Below, in pieces: positions 1-6,027 of a stretch of DNA of 6,913 nucleotides. The notes below the pieces were generated by a model. That model was not told where the DNA came from, did not search any database, and saw only the letters and a list, made by a program, of their open reading frames with translations. Source of the DNA: HGM05232 sp044433325. Lineage in GTDB: Bacteria; Bacteroidota; Bacteroidia; Bacteroidales; Muribaculaceae. A program made the position numbers and the translations under genes. The stretch is from the NCBI GenBank assembly GCA_044433325.1, contig JAWXTT010000117.1, positions 1 through 6,913 on the forward strand, given 5' to 3'. Every line of letters starts with the position of its first letter. Within the stretch, counting starts at the first letter, position 1.

Positions 1-900
1 CTTGTCAGTATTACTCTCACTCTTAATCAAGTCTGCGATATAGTCATGTATAAATTTAAGTTTGTCATTAATATCAACCCCTTTACTTATCAACAGTTTC
101 TCGACCTGTATATCATAATTCAAAGTATCTCCAATACTCTGATAATACTCAGCCATATCCATATTTATGTAACCATTGGCAGGTTCAACCCTCTCAGCCT
201 TTTGATAATATACCATAGCACTATCTACAACCCCTAGTTGCATAAATATATTACCCATTATCTGTATATTAGATGAGTTGTTAGGAGCAGTATTAAGTAA
301 CGAACGCCCCTCAGCAATCACATTAGTAGTGTCTTTCATCGCTAAGTAGAGATTTATCTTACGCAATGACACCTCTGGGATAGCACCTTCATTCTTCTCA
401 ATAAGATTATATTGTTCGATAGATGCTGAGTAATCCCCTTTTCTGGTATATGTCTCAGCTAAACTAATCATAACATCAATATCATCAGGATTGCGAGCTT
501 GTAAACCACTCCATACCCTAATAGCTTCGTCGTAATTCCCAAACTTATTTTGTAGCGAACCATACATATATACCTCATCAGTACTTTCACTAGGAGTATC
601 AGCCAATTCACGCATTAGAGATAGATAATCGTAAAGCATCTGCTCATTATTCCCTTTGTTGAATAATTTAGAGTAACCATAATAGTAGGCTATTACGCTA
701 TTGGTGCTGTCTATCTCATAGGCACGATTTATCAAATCATAAAAACCACCAGGATTCTCTTGACTTAGTTGATTAACCGCTTCCAGATATATATATTCAG
801 CTTTTCTCTTATCACTAGATGATACCACATTATCATTAGCAATAACAGATATTTCTGAAAAAATCAGAAGTATTAATAATATTAAATAACTTAGTTTCAA
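1..900 (-). CDS. Exported tetratricopeptide-repeat protein, 3' end outside window (300 residues visible)
   Basis: The frame is open from a TTG at 900-898 through base 1 with no stop, so the C-terminus is missing. The start is set by an in-frame TAA just upstream (915-913) and by the fact that reading from TTG gives a clean signal peptide: K2, a hydrophobic core around residues 4-20 (LSYLILLILLIFS...), and a likely signal-peptidase I cleavage after VIA21. There is no lipobox cysteine. The mature part is helical and repetitive, with TPR-like units at roughly 108-141 (GNYDEAIRVW), 142-175 (KGDYSASIEQY), 209-242 (GVVDSAMVYYQKA...EP) and 243-277. TPR arrays bind other proteins; the partner is unknown and no catalytic motif is visible. 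It begins 20 nt after the dut stop on the same strand and is very likely co-transcribed with dut. This dut-TPR order is one I associate with Bacteroidales. Assignment to the TPR class is firm; the role, probably an envelope scaffold, is inference. Confidence 0.85.
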   Translation of the reverse strand, partial: MKLSYLILLILLIFSEISVIANDNVVSSSDKRKAEYIYLEAVNQLSQENPGGFYDLINRAYEIDSTNSVIAYYYGYSKLFNKGNNEQMLYDYLSLMRELADTPSESTDEVYMYGSLQNKFGNYDEAIRVWSGLQARNPDDIDVMISLAETYTRKGDYSASIEQYNLIEKNEGAIPEVSLRKINLYLAMKDTTNVIAEGRSLLNTAPNNSSNIQIMGNIFMQLGVVDSAMVYYQKAERVEPANGYINMDMAEYYQSIGDTLNYDIQVEKLLISKGVDINDKLKFIHDYIADLIKSESNTDK

Positions 901-920
901 ATTATTATAGTTTTATCTAT

Positions 921-1364
921 CTACTTTACACCACTATGACCGAAACCACCTGCACCACGCTCAGACTCATCCAACGCCTCAGCCGACACCCATTGAGCAT
1001 TAGCATACGCGTTAAATACCATTTGGCATATACGCTCACCATTCTCTATAACAAATGGCTCTTTAGATAGATTGATTAGGATAACACCTATTTCACCACG
1101 ATAATCTGCATCAATAGTACCAGGAGTATTAAGCACAGTAACCCCCTTTTTCAATGCTAACCCACTACGTGGACGTATCTGGCACTCATACCCTTGTGGT
1201 ATCTCAATAAATAAACCAGTTGGGACTAGCACCCTTTCAAATGGTTCTAACACAATAGGTTCACTTACGAAAGCACGAATATCCATTCCTGCTGAATCAA
1301 TAGTTGCGTACTCAGGAAGTTGATTATTTGACTTATTAATTACTTTTACTTTTATCTGCTCCAT
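921..1364 (-). CDS. dut: Deoxyuridine 5'-triphosphate nucleotidohydrolase (dUTPase)
   Basis: This enzyme hydrolyses dUTP to dUMP and pyrophosphate, keeping uracil out of DNA and supplying dUMP for dTMP synthesis. It acts in the cytoplasm as a homotrimer. All five motifs of the trimeric dUTPase family are present in order: motif 1 AGMDIRA (25-31), motif 2 PRSGLA (65-70), motif 3 GTIDADYRGE (82-91), motif 4 NGERICQM (108-115) and the glycine-rich C-terminal motif 5 RGAGGFGHSG (136-145). By alignment with E. coli Dut, D85 is the expected catalytic aspartate and Y88 the residue that stacks on and discriminates deoxyribose. At 147 aa it has normal full length. It is the first gene of a leftward unit with the TPR protein and is divergent from dgt. 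The ATG has no clear Shine-Dalgarno sequence. An 88-bp inverted-repeat element begins 6 nt upstream of it, so the immediate leader appears to come from that insertion. Confidence 0.97.
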   Translation of the reverse strand: MEQIKVKVINKSNNQLPEYATIDSAGMDIRAFVSEPIVLEPFERVLVPTGLFIEIPQGYECQIRPRSGLALKKGVTVLNTPGTIDADYRGEIGVILINLSKEPFVIENGERICQMVFNAYANAQWVSAEALDESERGAGGFGHSGVK

Positions 1365-1370
1365 ACTTTA

Positions 1371-1458
1371 AGGGGAGTTCTAAAAACTGGTTTACAGTTG
1401 CCTTTCTCCCATTTTTAATTTGTTATTATTTCTACGGGTCAGTTTTTAGAACTCCCCT
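1371..1458. mobile_element. MITE-like 88-bp element with 19-bp perfect terminal inverted repeats
   Basis: The left end AGGGGAGTTCTAAAAACTG (1371-1389) is an exact reverse complement of the right end at 1440-1458. Both ends are bordered by TTA (1368-1370 and 1459-1461), which is consistent with a 3-bp TTA, or 2-bp TA, target duplication. The 50-nt interior is non-coding and AT-rich, with a small internal hairpin just inside the left end (AACTG-GTTTA-CAGTT, 1385-1399). It contains no transposase, so if mobile it would depend on one supplied in trans. TA/TNA duplications and short repeats of this kind occur in the IS5 and IS630 groups; which one applies cannot be told here. It lies between divergent dut and dgt. 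It could instead be a regulatory hairpin with a chance TTA on each side. Confidence 0.5.
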
Positions 1459-1476
1459 TTATTATTTTTTATATTG

Positions 1477-1484
1477 CGAAAATA
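1477..1484 (-). promoter_or_regulatory. Weak candidate -7 element for dut
   Basis: Read on the minus strand this is TATTTTCG, one mismatch from the Bacteroidota -7 consensus TAnnTTTG. No convincing -33 TTTG is visible at the right distance. It is the best match I found upstream of dut. If real, the transcript would run through the 88-bp inverted-repeat element before reaching the dut ATG. Confidence 0.22.
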
Positions 1485-1518
1485 ACTAAATCTGAGTAAA
1501 TATCGGTAATCTTTTTAT

Positions 1519-1526
1519 TATTTTTG
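1519..1526 (+). promoter_or_regulatory. -7 promoter element of dgt
   Basis: TATTTTTG is a full match to the Bacteroidota -7 consensus TAnnTTTG, followed by CA as is common for these promoters. It lies 37 nt before the dgt ATG. A -33 TTTG is not evident in the expected place about 19-21 nt upstream, so this promoter may be moderate in strength. Confidence 0.5.
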
Positions 1527-1563
1527 CAATATAAATTAAAGTAAGGCAAAAAAACTGAGAGTG

Positions 1564-2904
1564 ATGGATAAAATAGATACAATGTATTGGGACAAATTAA
1601 TCTGTGATAAACGTTACGGGATGGAGCAATACCAATCTACTAAACAGAGTATCCGCAGTGATTTTCAACGTGACTATGATAGATTAATCTTTTCATCCCC
1701 ATTCCGCCGATTACAGAATAAGACACAAGTATTCCCATTACCAGGTAGCGTATTTGTACATAACAGATTAACCCACTCACTGGAGGTGTCTAGTGTTGGC
1801 AAATCTATGGCTCGCGGTGTTGCTAATATCCTATATGAGAAATATAAAGAGCAACCTTGGCGCAACAAGCTAAGATATATAGACGAGATAGTTTCAGCCG
1901 CATGTCTAGCCCACGACTTAGGTAATCCCCCTTTTGGTCATTCTGGGGAGAAATCAATTAGTACATTCTACTCTGAGGGGATTGGAGAATCTCTAAAGGA
2001 GCATTTGACCATTGAACAATGGAACGATTTAATACACTTTGAGGGTAATGCAAACTCGTTCCGCCTATTGGCTCACCAGTTTCGTGGTCGTCGTTCAGGG
2101 GGATTTGCCATGACATACTCAACATTAGCATCTTTTGTTAAGTATCCATATTCATCCTCGTTGGCGTATCGCAAAGGTAAATTTGGATTCTTTACATCTG
2201 AAGCTAAAGCATTTGCAGATATTGCCAATGAGATAGGCTTAATCCAATTAGGTGATAATGAATATACGCGCCACCCATTAGTCTATCTGGTGGAGGCTGC
2301 TGATGATATTTGCTATCAAGTAATGGACCTTGAGGATGCTCAGAAACTAAAGATAGTTAGTGCCGATGAGGTTATTAAACTACTACTTAACTTCTTCACT
2401 GACAAAAAAAGATGTAGCATTGAGGAGAATATGCAACACCTAGATGACAATAATGAGAAGATTGCTTATCTACGTTCGTCAGTAATAGGGGCATTAGTTG
2501 ACGCATGCGCACTAAGTTTTGTTAAGAATGAACAAGCCATTTTAAGTGGCAAATTCCAAGGAACTCTAATTGAGAACATACCAACACAATTAACCGAGGC
2601 GTATAACGAATGTTCAGCAGTAGCACGTGAACGTATCTATTGTGCAGCTGATGTTGTTGATATAGATATTGCAGGTAACCAGATTATAACATTCTTGATG
2701 GAGAGATTAACTAACGCTATTCTCAACCCTGAAAAGAATACCTCACATATGCTTTTACACCGCATACCACAACAGTATGATATGCAAGCCACTGAACTAT
2801 TTGAACGCGTACAAGCAGTTAATGACTATGTATCAGGGATGACTGATATATATGCACTAGACTTGTATCGTAAACTTAATGGTATGAGCTTACCTGCAGT
2901 TTAA
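1564..2904 (+). CDS. dgt: Deoxyguanosinetriphosphate triphosphohydrolase-like HD-domain protein (dGTPase)
   Basis: The dGTPase family hydrolyses dGTP, often other dNTPs too, to the deoxynucleoside and inorganic triphosphate, trimming dNTP pools in the cytoplasm. Numbered from the ATG at 1564 (446 aa), the HD-superfamily metal ligands are visible: H71 in NRLTHSLEV, H117-D118 in AHDLGNPPFGH, and D247 in VEAADDICYQ. The N-terminal segment DYDRLIFSSPFRRLQNKTQVF (about 37-57) and the signature HNRLTHSLEV are typical of dNTP triphosphohydrolases, and HPLVYLVEAADDICY is the usual fourth-ligand region. Length is normal for the family. A GTG immediately precedes the ATG (1561), so the start may be one codon earlier; a third possibility is the ATG at 1582. 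The gene diverges from dut, giving two dNTP-pool enzymes side by side. The dGTP preference is inferred from family membership; related proteins can be dNTP-activated and broad in substrate. Confidence 0.93.
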   Translation: MDKIDTMYWDKLICDKRYGMEQYQSTKQSIRSDFQRDYDRLIFSSPFRRLQNKTQVFPLPGSVFVHNRLTHSLEVSSVGKSMARGVANILYEKYKEQPWRNKLRYIDEIVSAACLAHDLGNPPFGHSGEKSISTFYSEGIGESLKEHLTIEQWNDLIHFEGNANSFRLLAHQFRGRRSGGFAMTYSTLASFVKYPYSSSLAYRKGKFGFFTSEAKAFADIANEIGLIQLGDNEYTRHPLVYLVEAADDICYQVMDLEDAQKLKIVSADEVIKLLLNFFTDKKRCSIEENMQHLDDNNEKIAYLRSSVIGALVDACALSFVKNEQAILSGKFQGTLIENIPTQLTEAYNECSAVARERIYCAADVVDIDIAGNQIITFLMERLTNAILNPEKNTSHMLLHRIPQQYDMQATELFERVQAVNDYVSGMTDIYALDLYRKLNGMSLPAV

Positions 2905-2919
2905 ACCAATATCACAAAG

Positions 2920-2941
2920 TAAACGTTTAAAGGGGAGTTTT
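2920..2941. other. Short dgt-rhomboid spacer with a 10-bp palindrome and an echo of the MITE-like end
   Basis: Just after the dgt stop is the perfect palindrome TAAACGTTTA (2920-2929). It is followed at once by AAAGGGGAGTT (2929-2939), which repeats the first nine bases of the inverted-repeat element upstream of dut (AGGGGAGTT). No matching second end is visible. It may be a decayed element end, a regulatory site or chance. No convincing terminator for dgt is seen, so some read-through into the rhomboid operon is possible. Confidence 0.25.
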
Positions 2942-2976
2942 CACTTACTTTAATATAATTATTAGCATCAATTTAA

Positions 2977-2984
2977 TAAATTTG
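2977..2984 (+). promoter_or_regulatory. -7 promoter element of the rhomboid operon
   Basis: TAAATTTG matches the Bacteroidota -7 consensus TAnnTTTG and is followed by CA. It lies 22 nt before the ATG of the first rhomboid gene. Upstream, TTTA at 2949-2952 is only a partial -33 match, at slightly long spacing (24 nt). The placement makes a short leader and suggests that the three downstream genes are transcribed separately from dgt. Confidence 0.5.
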
Positions 2985-3006
2985 CATTCATAAATAAAAA
3001 ATATAT

Positions 3007-3756
3007 ATGTTACAATCACGAGGCTCATTTTTTAGTTCAATCCCAACGGTTACTAAAAATCTATTAATAATAAATATATTGATGTGGTTAGCATCAGTAG
3101 TACTACCTAGTGCATTAGGTATTGATCTAGTTAAATATCTAGGATTACACTATTGGGAAGCATCAGGGTTCAATGTTGCTCAATTGGTGACTTATATGTT
3201 TATGCATGATACGTCGGGAATTACCCACCTATTCTTTAATATGTTCTCGCTATTTATCTTTGGACGAGTATTGGAGAATGTATGGGGGCAAAAACGATTC
3301 CTATTTTACTACCTGTCAACTGGTATCGGTGCTGCTATAATTCAAGAAATAGTTTGGATGGCTACTTGGCAAGATATGTTTGCTAAGATGTTTGCAAATA
3401 TGGGTGGATTAAGCATTACTGAAGCACATGAACAGATTAGCTACTATATGGCAATGGGTAAAGATATACCAGCCCTAAACAGTCTAATCACAGTAGGAGC
3501 ATCAGGAGCAGTATTTGGTATTCTGTTAGCATTCGGGATGATGTTCCCTAATGCACCTATGTACTTAATGTTTATCCCTGTTCCAATCAAGGCTAAATAT
3601 TTAGTTATAGGTTATGGTGCAATAGAATTATTCTTCGGAGTAAGTGGCATACAAGGCTCAGTTGCACACTTTGCACACTTAGGAGGTATGCTATTTGGTT
3701 TAATAATATTACTTTATTGGAAAAGAAAGGGGATATTAGGTGGGCGCAACTTTTAA
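3007..3756 (+). CDS. Rhomboid family intramembrane serine protease 1
   Basis: Rhomboids cleave transmembrane or membrane-proximal substrates inside the inner membrane with a Ser-His dyad. The 249-aa protein shows six hydrophobic segments, roughly 17-36, 73-92, 97-119, 158-181, 184-208 and 218-240, the bacterial GlpG-like core. The nucleophile is S166 in GASGAVFG. The catalytic histidine is H224 in AHFAHLGGMLFG (AHxxGxxxG). The HxxxN motif that stabilises the oxyanion is H74-LFF-N78. A longer hydrophilic stretch between segments 3 and 4 (about 120-157, Met-rich) is an insertion relative to E. coli GlpG. It begins 22 nt after a good -7 element and overlaps the next gene by 17 nt, so it heads an operon. 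The ATG lacks a Shine-Dalgarno sequence, as is usual in this phylum. All catalytic residues are intact, so an active protease is expected. The substrate is unknown. Confidence 0.95.
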   Translation: MLQSRGSFFSSIPTVTKNLLIINILMWLASVVLPSALGIDLVKYLGLHYWEASGFNVAQLVTYMFMHDTSGITHLFFNMFSLFIFGRVLENVWGQKRFLFYYLSTGIGAAIIQEIVWMATWQDMFAKMFANMGGLSITEAHEQISYYMAMGKDIPALNSLITVGASGAVFGILLAFGMMFPNAPMYLMFIPVPIKAKYLVIGYGAIELFFGVSGIQGSVAHFAHLGGMLFGLIILLYWKRKGILGGRNF

Positions 3757-4642
3757 TAATATACGTAACAGATATAACTCCTCAGATATCTTAATGAGGA
3801 TAATAATTGTCAATGTTGCAATTTTTATCATAGCACGCATAGCAGGAATCATATTTATGCTATTTAATAGTCATATAGATACCCTATTGCAATGGTTACA
3901 GTTACCATCCAACCCTCAACAGCTACTACACCGTCCATGGACACTATTTAGCTATATGTTTCTGCAATATGATATAGCACATATCCTATTTAATATGTTA
4001 TGGTTGTATTGGCTAGGACGGATATTTGTAGAATTTTTCACACAGAAACAGCTATTCGGACTGTATGTTTTGGGTGGATTAGGTGGAGCAATCCTATATG
4101 TGGTAATGTACAATGTTTTCCCATATTATGCAGGGGTAAATAGCTTCCTATTAGGAGCATCTGCATCAGTAATGGCTATCGTTGTAGCAACAGCAATGTA
4201 TTCACCTAATTACAAGATAAATCTACTATTCTTAGGGGCAATATCATTGAAATGGATAGCGGCTTTCGTAGTATTTATAGATATCTTACAGATAGACTCG
4301 ACCAATTCAGGTGGTCATATCGCACATCTAGGAGGTGCAGTAGTTGGAGCAATATACACTACCCTATATCGTCGTGGAACAGATATAACTAGTGGATTTA
4401 ATCGTATATTTGATAGCACCCATAATATGTTTAGTAAGCTAGGAGATATCTCATTCACAAGAAAGAGCATAAAAAAAGTAAAACATAATAAGGAGTATAA
4501 GAAAACTAAGCCCGATACTACTAGCCCTACAGCTGAAGCCGAGATGGATATAATTCTTGAAAAGATAAAACGCTCAGGATATAGCTCACTTACAACCGAC
4601 GAAAAGAAACGCCTATTTAATGCAAGCAATAAACTAAACTAA
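3740..4642 (+). CDS. Rhomboid family intramembrane serine protease 2 with soluble C-terminal extension
   Basis: This is a second rhomboid, 300 aa, translationally coupled to the first: its GTG start overlaps the upstream gene by 17 nt, preceded by AAAGGGG. A later ATG (codon 19) would cut into the first membrane segment, so GTG is preferred. Catalytic features are S141 in GASASVMA (GxSx, with Ala where the first rhomboid has Gly), H196 in HIAHLGGAVVG, and H81-ILF-N85. Hydrophobic segments run to about residue 212. The remaining ~85 residues are a charged cytosolic-type tail: a Lys-rich linker (about 240-258), then a small helical motif ILEKIKRSGYSSLTTDEKKR (272-291). It resembles the C-terminal domain (DUF6576-like, from memory) found on Bacteroidota rhomboids. 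The neighbours are another rhomboid and a membrane-anchored EEP protein, which suggests a shared envelope function. The substrate is unknown, and whether the two proteases act in series or on different targets cannot be told. Confidence 0.93.
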   Translation: MGATFNNIRNRYNSSDILMRIIIVNVAIFIIARIAGIIFMLFNSHIDTLLQWLQLPSNPQQLLHRPWTLFSYMFLQYDIAHILFNMLWLYWLGRIFVEFFTQKQLFGLYVLGGLGGAILYVVMYNVFPYYAGVNSFLLGASASVMAIVVATAMYSPNYKINLLFLGAISLKWIAAFVVFIDILQIDSTNSGGHIAHLGGAVVGAIYTTLYRRGTDITSGFNRIFDSTHNMFSKLGDISFTRKSIKKVKHNKEYKKTKPDTTSPTAEAEMDIILEKIKRSGYSSLTTDEKKRLFNASNKLN

Positions 4643-4653
4643 CAGAACTAATA

Positions 4654-5778
4654 ATGGCTATTAAAATACTAAAACAAGGAATAAACACTATACTAGTAAT
4701 ATTAAGTATATTACTAGCAATAGTTACAATTATTTCAGCGTTTAGTGGATTAATAAACCCATTAATTAATGCTAAGTTTGCACTGCTGGGGATGGTATAT
4801 CCTGTGTTAATAATATTAGTAATAGTTTCGTTAATATCTCTTCTGATTATTAAACGCTGGCGCATTGCACTTATACCTCTCTTAACATTAACAGTAACAT
4901 CTAACACCTCAGCTGTATATTTCCCATTTAATATTAGTTCAACTGATAAAGTATCGTCAGATTCAACATTCACATTATTAACATATAATGTGATGAACTT
5001 TGTAGATTACCAATTAAAAGATAAGGAAAAGAGTAAAGATGAAAATCGTACAGCACAATATATTATAGATGTTGATGCAGATATAGTAGCATTACAGGAG
5101 TGTACCGCCGCTTTTTTTAAAGATAAATCAAAAAATATTCCGAAAAAATTACTAGCTAAGCTTAAAGATAAATATCCATACCGAGAATTTACAAAACCAG
5201 ATATAGCATTTCTATCCAAATACCCCATCAAAAATAAGACTATTAAACTACCTACACTAGATAATGGTAGCGGTTGCGGAGGAGCAATTATCAAACTACC
5301 CACTGGAGATATTGAACTAATAAATGTACATCTTCAATCTAACAAATTACAGAAAGAGGATAAAGCTCTCTACAAGGAGGTAACATCACTAGAGGGGAGA
5401 GATAATAGAGAAGAAGCATTAGGACAAGTACGCACACAGCTAATTGGTAAACTAACAACCGCATTCCGTAGCAGAGCAGAACAAGCTGAGGAGCTACGTA
5501 ACCATATTGAGAATATAGATTCGCCCAATTTAATAGTCTGTGGTGATTTTAACGACACCCCAGCATCCTACGTCTATCGTACTATTAAAGGTGATAATAT
5601 GAGCGACGCATATACCCAATGCGCCTTCTTCCCAACAATAACCTACCACGCAGACCGTTTCTACTTCCGCATAGACCAAGTATTCTACCGTGGCAATATC
5701 CAAGCAACATCCATCAAAAGAGGAAACCTAAAAAGCTCAGACCACTATCCTCTACTAACCTCCTTCCAACTTAAATAG
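4654..5778 (+). CDS. Membrane-anchored endonuclease/exonuclease/phosphatase (EEP) superfamily protein
   Basis: The EEP fold cleaves phosphoester bonds in nucleic acids, phospholipids or sphingolipids, or inositol phosphates, using a metal. The catalytic set is complete: N112 in LLTYNVMNF, E149 in VALQEC, H226 in INVHLQS, D298 and N300 in CGDFNDTP, D341 in RIDQVF, and D363-H364 in SSDHYPL. The N-terminus carries three hydrophobic segments (about 10-34, 43-66, 71-90). Basic residues K4, K7 and K67-R70 place the N-terminus and second loop in the cytoplasm, so the catalytic domain (from about 105) should face the periplasm. The gene follows the second rhomboid by 11 nt and ends 18 nt before a strong hairpin, making it the last gene of the operon. 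The last ~80 codons favour C-ending codons more than the rest (Phe: 6 of 6 TTC, against 3 of 12 earlier). The substrate cannot be assigned; a periplasmic location would favour extracellular nucleic acid or lipid-linked phosphate. Confidence 0.92.
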   Translation: MAIKILKQGINTILVILSILLAIVTIISAFSGLINPLINAKFALLGMVYPVLIILVIVSLISLLIIKRWRIALIPLLTLTVTSNTSAVYFPFNISSTDKVSSDSTFTLLTYNVMNFVDYQLKDKEKSKDENRTAQYIIDVDADIVALQECTAAFFKDKSKNIPKKLLAKLKDKYPYREFTKPDIAFLSKYPIKNKTIKLPTLDNGSGCGGAIIKLPTGDIELINVHLQSNKLQKEDKALYKEVTSLEGRDNREEALGQVRTQLIGKLTTAFRSRAEQAEELRNHIENIDSPNLIVCGDFNDTPASYVYRTIKGDNMSDAYTQCAFFPTITYHADRFYFRIDQVFYRGNIQATSIKRGNLKSSDHYPLLTSFQLK

Positions 5779-5796
5779 TAGAAATTATAGAAGATA

Positions 5797-5832
5797 GAAA
5801 AGGGAGTTAACAACATTGCTAACTCCCTTTTC
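5797..5832. terminator. Bidirectional rho-independent terminator
   Basis: GAAAAGGGAGTTA (5797-5809) pairs perfectly with 5820-5832 to give a 13-bp stem with a 10-nt loop. On the plus strand the 3' arm ends in TTTTC after the GC-rich part and lies 18 nt past the EEP stop. On the minus strand the A-run of the 5' arm becomes a U-run, 3 nt after the tRNA CCA end. It therefore serves both convergent transcripts. Confidence 0.85.
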
Positions 5833-5834
5833 AT

Positions 5835-5911
<77 letters not shown>

Positions 5912-5923
5912 CATTTACGGGTG

Positions 5924-5954
5924 CAAAGATATGACAATTTATTTATTTTGCAAA
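5924..5954 (-). promoter_or_regulatory. Promoter of tRNA-His (-33 and -7 elements)
   Basis: On the minus strand, TTTG (5954-5951) is followed after exactly 19 nt by TATCTTTG (5931-5924). This fits the Bacteroidota primary sigma (sigma-ABfr type) consensus TTTG-N19-21-TAnnTTTG at all fixed positions. The -7 box ends 11 nt before the G-1 of the tRNA. It is the best promoter in the window. Confidence 0.8.
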
Positions 5955-5990
5955 ATTTTCAGCCACTATTTTTGCACCGCTAACACTATT

Positions 5991-6007
5991 TAAAGTATTA
6001 TACTTTA
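5991..6007. repeat. 17-bp AT-rich palindrome downstream of nadE
   Basis: TAAAGTAT-T-ATACTTTA is a perfect 8-bp inverted repeat about a single central base, 21 nt beyond the nadE stop (nadE runs leftward). A weaker inverted repeat, TATCC/GGATA (6006-6010, 6017-6021), lies between. There is no GC-rich stem or U-run, so it is a poor intrinsic terminator. It may be a protein-binding site or simply AT-rich chance. Confidence 0.3.
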
Positions 6008-6027
6008 TCCACGAAGGGATAGTTATC

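Noticed and set aside
46..237. Plus-strand open frame of 63 codons
   Set aside because: It lies antisense within the TPR gene, has low-complexity Ile/Ser/Tyr-rich content, and shows no promoter or family resemblance.
1371..1458. Inverted repeat upstream of dut as a terminator
   Set aside because: It lies between divergent starts, so no transcript from the flanking genes needs ending there, and the 50-nt loop is large for an intrinsic terminator.
1564..2904. Reading the dGTPase as an antiphage defence gene
   Set aside because: Some dGTPases defend against phage by dNTP depletion, but here the neighbours are housekeeping genes and no defence partner is visible.
2916..2951. Possible terminator AAAGTAA...TTACTTT after dgt
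   Set aside because: Only 7 bp of AT-rich stem around a 22-nt loop with no U-run, so it is too weak to call.
4315..4973. Two minus-strand open frames of 104 and 118 codons opposite rhomboid 2 and the EEP gene
   Set aside because: They mirror the hydrophobic coding of the opposite strand, have no recognisable motifs, and run against strongly supported plus-strand genes.
5007..5558. Minus-strand open frames opposite the EEP domain
   Set aside because: They are Ser/Leu-rich shadows of a gene whose catalytic residues are all intact on the plus strand.
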